A stretch of DNA of 64,000 bases, taken from contig JANJVQ010000034.1 in assembly GCA_024710005.1 (NCBI GenBank), positions 62,001 to 126,000 of the forward strand, in the 5' to 3' direction. The DNA is from Paludibacter sp. (GTDB lineage Bacteria > Bacteroidota > Bacteroidia > Bacteroidales > Paludibacteraceae). Made by a program: the position numbers and the translations under genes. Below, piece by piece: positions 57,821-64,000 of this stretch (its first letter is position 1; each line of letters starts with the position of its first letter). The notes beneath the pieces were generated by a model. The model had not been told where the DNA came from. It saw only the letters and a list, made by a program, of their open reading frames with translations, and did no database searches.

Positions 57821-57864
57821 GAGGTTGCCACGTCGTTCGCTTCGTGAACTCCTCGCAATGACAG
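57821..57864 (-). repeat. Palindromic repeat of the GTCATTGCGAGGAG type
   Basis: Read on the minus strand it starts GTCATTGCGAGGAGTTCACG and continues through GAAGCGAACGACG to GTGGCAACCTC, with the internal palindromes expected of this widespread bacterial intergenic repeat. Only one copy was noticed in the window. It sits between the MFS and symporter genes. Confidence 0.65.
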
Positions 57865-57904
57865 ACCGTAGACATAAATAGACATAAAATTTCAATCAAA
57901 TATA

Positions 57905-59134
57905 ATGAAGAAATCTTTTAAAAAAATCATTTCTGATCTCAGTGTACAGATTATCATTGCCATGGTAATTGGTGTTGTTGCCGGGAAGTTAATGGGGGAG
58001 TCCGCATCCATGTTTGCACCCCTGGGAAGTTTGTTTATCCAGTTGATTCGTATGCTGGTTATTCCGTTAGTTTTCGTGTCTATCGTTGCCGGATCGGCTT
58101 CCTTAGGTGCAACCAGATCGGCAGGTAGAATCGGTATTACCACCATTGCTTATATTTTTATCACTACGCTGCTGGCAGTCATTCTTGCTATTTTGTTGGG
58201 TGAATGGTTCAAACCGGGAGCCGGCTTGTCGGTCGACTCCATCAAATCATTTTTGCCTGCTGAAGGATACAATGCGACTCCTCAAAAAATGGAGTTTTGG
58301 CCGATGTTGCTGGATATCATACCTGCCAACCCCATTAAATCGCTTGCTGATGGTAATATTCTGCAGTTGATTTTCTTCGGACTGTTTTTTGGCTTTGGTT
58401 TGAGTGCCTTGCCGGTTTCAAAAAAACAACCGGTACTGAATGCTTTTAATACTTTTTTAGATGCGCTGATTTGGTGTATTCAGAAAGTGATGCTGGTAGC
58501 TCCGTTGGGGGTATTCGGACTGATGGCTGATGCCACCGGGACCTTTGGTTTTGATATGTTGCTGAAAGTAGGAAATCTGTTTTGGGTGAATCTGATTGCT
58601 GCCTTTATCATCCTGTTCTTATTTTATCCTTTGACCCTGAAACTGTTCTCGAAAATAAAATTAGCTCATTTCTTGAGGTCTATGATTCGTCCGCAGGTTG
58701 TGGCTTTCTCTACTTCTTCTTCGATGGCTACTTTACCCGTTACCATGGAAACCTGTGAAGAAAAACTTGGCGTTAGCAAAGAAACAACTTCGTTTGTAGT
58801 GCCTCTCGGTGCAACCATCAACATGACAGGGAATGCGATTTATTACACGTTGGTAGCTCTGTTTTTCGCACAACTCTACAATATCGACCTTACACTCGCT
58901 CAGTATATTGCTATCACGATTACGGCCAGTGTTGGTTCTGTCGGTCAGGCCGGTGTACCGGGACCAACCCTGCTCGTGGTTGCCGTGTTGGTTTCAGCCG
59001 GTATCCCGATTGAAGGTTTACCATTATTATATGCACTTGACCGAGTGTTCGACATGTTGCGTACAGTCCTGAACATAACCGGAGATGCAGCCTGTGCAGT
59101 GATTGTTGATAAACAGGCAGCAAAATCGGAATAA
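57905..59134 (+). CDS. Dicarboxylate/amino acid:cation symporter (DAACS family)
   Basis: 409 residues, 8 membrane helices plus two re-entrant loops. Family signatures: the serine-rich loop FSTSSSMATLPVTMETC (HP1), PLGATINMTGNAIYYTL (TM7, NMTGN) and the second loop with GVPGPTLLVVAVLVSAGIP. It takes up glutamate, aspartate or C4-dicarboxylates with Na+ or H+. Closest to GltP/GltT/DctA by motif; substrate cannot be fixed. Confidence 0.92.
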   Translation: MKKSFKKIISDLSVQIIIAMVIGVVAGKLMGESASMFAPLGSLFIQLIRMLVIPLVFVSIVAGSASLGATRSAGRIGITTIAYIFITTLLAVILAILLGEWFKPGAGLSVDSIKSFLPAEGYNATPQKMEFWPMLLDIIPANPIKSLADGNILQLIFFGLFFGFGLSALPVSKKQPVLNAFNTFLDALIWCIQKVMLVAPLGVFGLMADATGTFGFDMLLKVGNLFWVNLIAAFIILFLFYPLTLKLFSKIKLAHFLRSMIRPQVVAFSTSSSMATLPVTMETCEEKLGVSKETTSFVVPLGATINMTGNAIYYTLVALFFAQLYNIDLTLAQYIAITITASVGSVGQAGVPGPTLLVVAVLVSAGIPIEGLPLLYALDRVFDMLRTVLNITGDAACAVIVDKQAAKSE

Positions 59135-59193
59135 ATTTATATTTTTGTAAACTTTATACAGGTTTGGGCTGTTGAATTTTTAAATATAAATAA

Positions 59194-60363
59194 ATGAGAA
59201 GATTTTTTACACTTGGTTTTTTACTGATATTGTTTTTTGCAGTTCGTGTTTTAGCGGCTGTACCTACAGGTTATTACGATGCCGCGGATGCGAAAAATAC
59301 CAATCAGTTGCGGTTGGCTTTAAAAGAAATTACTACACAGGGATTTAGCGGAGTTTCATACACAGGGCTCTGGACTGCATACGCTGATACTGATATAAAT
59401 CCTGCTACCGGGAAGATATGGGATATGTATTCAGATTGTTCTTTTACATTAAGTACAAGTCAATGTGGTAATTATTCTTCAGAATGTGATTGCTATAACC
59501 GCGAACATACAACTCCCGCCAGTTGGTTTAGTGATGCTTCTCCTATGTATTCGGATTTGTTTAATGTTTATCCGACTGATGGAAAGGTTAATGGAATTCG
59601 CGGCAATCTTCCTTATGGTGAGGTAGGTAGTCCAGATTACACGTCTTATAACGGAAGTAAACGAGGTAGTTCCGATTTTCCGGGTTACTCAGGGACGGTT
59701 TTTGAGCCGATAGATGAATATAAGGGTGACTTTGCCAGAACAGTTCTGTATATGGCAACACGTTACGCAGATAATATTTCAACATGGATTTCTTCTAATT
59801 CAGGAAGTACTGAAGTGGAGGTCGTTTATCATGCAACTAACGGACTTACGCCCTACGCCATCGATTTGTTTCTTACCTGGAGTCGCAATGATCCGGTCAG
59901 TCAAAAAGAAATCAACCGGAATGAAGCTGTATACTTAAAACAAAACAACCGCAATCCTTTTATTGATTTTCCGGGTTTGGAAGAGTATATCTGGGGAAAT
60001 AAGACTTCGGAGTTGTTTTATGTGAACCAGGAGCCGGAACCTCCGGTAAATCAGCCCGAAATTATATTGACAGGTAAAATTGTAAACACAGGACAAACTA
60101 TCGATTTTGGTACCGTCGGCAATGCTGAACAAAAATCTTTCAGGATAAAAACAAATTCAATTCAGGGAGATTTGACCGTAAGTGTAACCGGTTCAATGTA
60201 TACCGTGTCGACGAATACCATTCTGCAGGCATCTGCTGAGAATGGTTATAATCTCACAATCACTTTCAATCCAACTGTTTCCGGTGACCATACCGGAAAA
60301 GTAACCATATCAGGTGGAGGACTTCCATCTGCATTTGAATTTAACCTGATTGGTAGGAAATAA
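59194..60363 (+). CDS. Secreted endonuclease I-family nuclease with C-terminal Ig-like domain
   Basis: 389 residues. Signal peptide about 1-21 (ending VLAAV). The nuclease domain (about 22-260) has CDCYNREHTTPASWF with the catalytic His region, DLFNVYPTDGKVNGIRGNLP, FEPIDEYKGDFARTVLYMAT and LLWSR-like LTWSRNDPVSQKEINRNEA, all typical of the endonuclease I family (Vibrio Dns type); paired Cys suggest disulfides. From about 290 a beta-sandwich follows (IDFGTVGNAEQKSFRIKTN, then VTISGGGLPSAFEF). No T9SS CTD, so periplasmic or released. It degrades nucleic acid non-specifically. Confidence 0.88.
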   Translation: MRRFFTLGFLLILFFAVRVLAAVPTGYYDAADAKNTNQLRLALKEITTQGFSGVSYTGLWTAYADTDINPATGKIWDMYSDCSFTLSTSQCGNYSSECDCYNREHTTPASWFSDASPMYSDLFNVYPTDGKVNGIRGNLPYGEVGSPDYTSYNGSKRGSSDFPGYSGTVFEPIDEYKGDFARTVLYMATRYADNISTWISSNSGSTEVEVVYHATNGLTPYAIDLFLTWSRNDPVSQKEINRNEAVYLKQNNRNPFIDFPGLEEYIWGNKTSELFYVNQEPEPPVNQPEIILTGKIVNTGQTIDFGTVGNAEQKSFRIKTNSIQGDLTVSVTGSMYTVSTNTILQASAENGYNLTITFNPTVSGDHTGKVTISGGGLPSAFEFNLIGRK

Positions 60364-60408
60364 ATAATTTTGATTAATTTGTTACCCTATTTGAATAAAT
60401 AGTACCTA

Positions 60409-60437
60409 TTGTTTCTTAATTCAATGTGCTATTTTTG
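60409..60437 (+). promoter_or_regulatory. Promoter of the phosphoesterase gene
   Basis: TTG at 60409-60411, an 18-nt spacer and TATTTTTG at 60430-60437, matching -33/-7. The leader is about 60 nt. Confidence 0.7.
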
Positions 60438-60503
60438 CAGTTAATATGGTGCGCCTGAAGGGTTGCATCCATATCAATATGTCAATCAAAATCTATATTT
60501 CCA

Positions 60504-61667
60504 ATGAAACACTTTTTTTTATTGCTTGCGTTCTTTTTCGCTTTTGAGTCTTTCTCCCAGACTGATTTTAAAATTACAACTGGACCGTATTTGCAGAATG
60601 TGACTGAAAATGAGGCTACCATCGTATGGCAAACTTCTGGCGACGCCATGTCGTGGGTCGAACTTGCTCCGGATGATTCCACGCATTTTTTCAGGGTGGA
60701 AAGACCACAGTATTTTCAAACCCATATTGGGAAAAAGGTTGTTACCCGAAATCACGCCATCCGCTTAAAAAACCTTCAACCCGGTACAGCATACCGGTAT
60801 AGGATTTATTCTCATGAAGTGCTGGGTGGAACCGGATCGTCAACGCAGTATGGAAAGATTGCCGCGTCGAAAATATTCAAATCAACTCCTTTGACTTTTA
60901 GAACCCTGGATACTGATAAACAAGCATTTTCTTTTTTGATGGTCAATGATATACATGAAAATAATGAATTATTGACTAATTTGTTGAAAAATGTCAAAAC
61001 TGAAAAGGTTGATTTTGTGGTATATAATGGCGATATGGTGCATGATATGCGCTCGCCCGAAAAAATTCCAACTGGTTTTCTGAACAAATCAGTAGAGTTG
61101 TTTGCTTCAGAAGTGCCTTTTTACATGGTAAGAGGAAACCATGAAACACGGGGACTTCATGCCATTGATTATATGCATTATTTCCCGAGTTCAACCGGTC
61201 AGCCTTATTATACGATTCACCATGGAAATACTTTTATGATCGTGCTGGATTCAGGAGAAGACAAACCGGACAGTAATATTGAATATGGCGGACTTGCTGC
61301 TTTTGACGAGTTTAGGGAAGAGCAGTTAATATGGCTGAAAGATGTTGTAAAATCAGATGCTTTCAGAACTGCCAAAAACAGAATCGTGTTTGTGCACATG
61401 CCTCCCATGCCTGATCACTGGCACGGTCCCTGGATGGTGAATCAGCTTTATGTTCCTGTGTTGAACGAAGCGGGAGTAGACTTGATGTTGTGTGGCCATC
61501 AGCACCGGCATTATTACCATGAAATGAATTACGGTGGTTGCCGTTTCCCGGTACTCGTGAATGCAAATAAAAACAAAGTCAGGATTGATGCCGATGGTAA
61601 AGGTTTAAAAATTAAGGTGCTGAATGAGCAGGATAAACCTGAATTTGAAGTTAAACTGATAAAATAA
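60504..61667 (+). CDS. Purple-acid-phosphatase-like metallophosphoesterase, secreted
   Basis: 387 residues. Signal peptide about 1-18 (ending SFSQT), an N-terminal fibronectin-like PAP domain (ITTGPYLQNVTENEATIVWQ) and a calcineurin-like catalytic domain with the five ligand blocks: MVNDIHEN, VVYNGDMVHD, MVRGNHETRG, FVHMPPMPDHW and LCGHQHRHYY. It hydrolyses phosphate esters in the periplasm; the substrate is unknown. It has its own promoter and lies 89 nt before the GH2 gene. Confidence 0.88.
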   Translation: MKHFFLLLAFFFAFESFSQTDFKITTGPYLQNVTENEATIVWQTSGDAMSWVELAPDDSTHFFRVERPQYFQTHIGKKVVTRNHAIRLKNLQPGTAYRYRIYSHEVLGGTGSSTQYGKIAASKIFKSTPLTFRTLDTDKQAFSFLMVNDIHENNELLTNLLKNVKTEKVDFVVYNGDMVHDMRSPEKIPTGFLNKSVELFASEVPFYMVRGNHETRGLHAIDYMHYFPSSTGQPYYTIHHGNTFMIVLDSGEDKPDSNIEYGGLAAFDEFREEQLIWLKDVVKSDAFRTAKNRIVFVHMPPMPDHWHGPWMVNQLYVPVLNEAGVDLMLCGHQHRHYYHEMNYGGCRFPVLVNANKNKVRIDADGKGLKIKVLNEQDKPEFEVKLIK

Positions 61668-61735
61668 ATACAAGGTCAATGAAATCTCAACAGGGAAATG
61701 CTCCTAAATTTAATAATGAGATTTGCCGGTTTTAG

Positions 61736-64000
<2,265 letters not shown>

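Overview
The window looks like chromosomal DNA of a Bacteroidota member, probably a Bacteroidales-type anaerobe. The evidence is TAnnTTTG promoter elements, type IX secretion (T9SS) C-terminal sorting domains, a lipoprotein TamA (TamL type), an HU-like/DUF4469-type DNA-binding protein, an RprX/RprY-like two-component pair, a serine-type sulfatase (needs the anaerobic maturase) and NspC. Genus cannot be fixed from sequence reading; no transposase, integron, prophage or CRISPR array was seen.

1-17.8 kb, all + strand with gaps of about 12-67 nt: a secreted carbohydrate-degradation cluster. It holds five complete tandem paralogues of one uncharacterised TIM-barrel hydrolase-like family (possibly DUF6259) plus the C-terminal end of a sixth gene with the same tail, an SGNH sialate O-acetylesterase-like enzyme, a DUF1080 lipoprotein and a CE15 glucuronoyl-esterase-like enzyme. 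Some paralogues carry a PKD-like domain, leucine-rich repeats and a T9SS sorting domain; others end after the catalytic part. No SusC/SusD pair is in view.

17.8-34.2 kb, mostly housekeeping on both strands: TrmH-type methyltransferase, HU-like/DUF4469 protein, TamL, RNase HII, CvpA, a basic repeat-rich secreted protein, a glycosyltransferase, XseA, a T9SS subtilase, a 59-residue BFD-type ferredoxin-like protein, a DUF4143 ATPase, RecQ, NspC and a half-size ChrA. Between these genes lie two 22-bp-period tandem arrays (18.6 and 29.0 kb) and a 20-unit heptanucleotide array (33.4 kb).

34.2-48.98 kb: the conserved translation/transcription block rpsU-xer-hpf-tRNA(Thr,Tyr,Gly,Thr)-tuf-tRNA(Trp)-secE-nusG-rplKAJL-rpoBC, with a promoter overlapping a hairpin ahead of the tRNAs, an attenuator-like hairpin before rpoB and a strong terminator after rpoC.

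49-64 kb: manC, a small tail-anchored protein, mutL without recognisable endonuclease motifs, a Ser-type sulfatase, a histidine kinase/response regulator pair, an LplT-like MFS transporter whose C-terminus is made of heptanucleotide repeat, a dicarboxylate/glutamate symporter, a secreted endonuclease I, a purple-acid-phosphatase-like phosphoesterase and a GH2 beta-galactosidase running off the window.

The least explained features are the 22-bp arrays (one with covarying dyad symmetry next to an HU-like gene), the drifting heptanucleotide arrays, and the tandem hydrolase family with two active-site subtypes.
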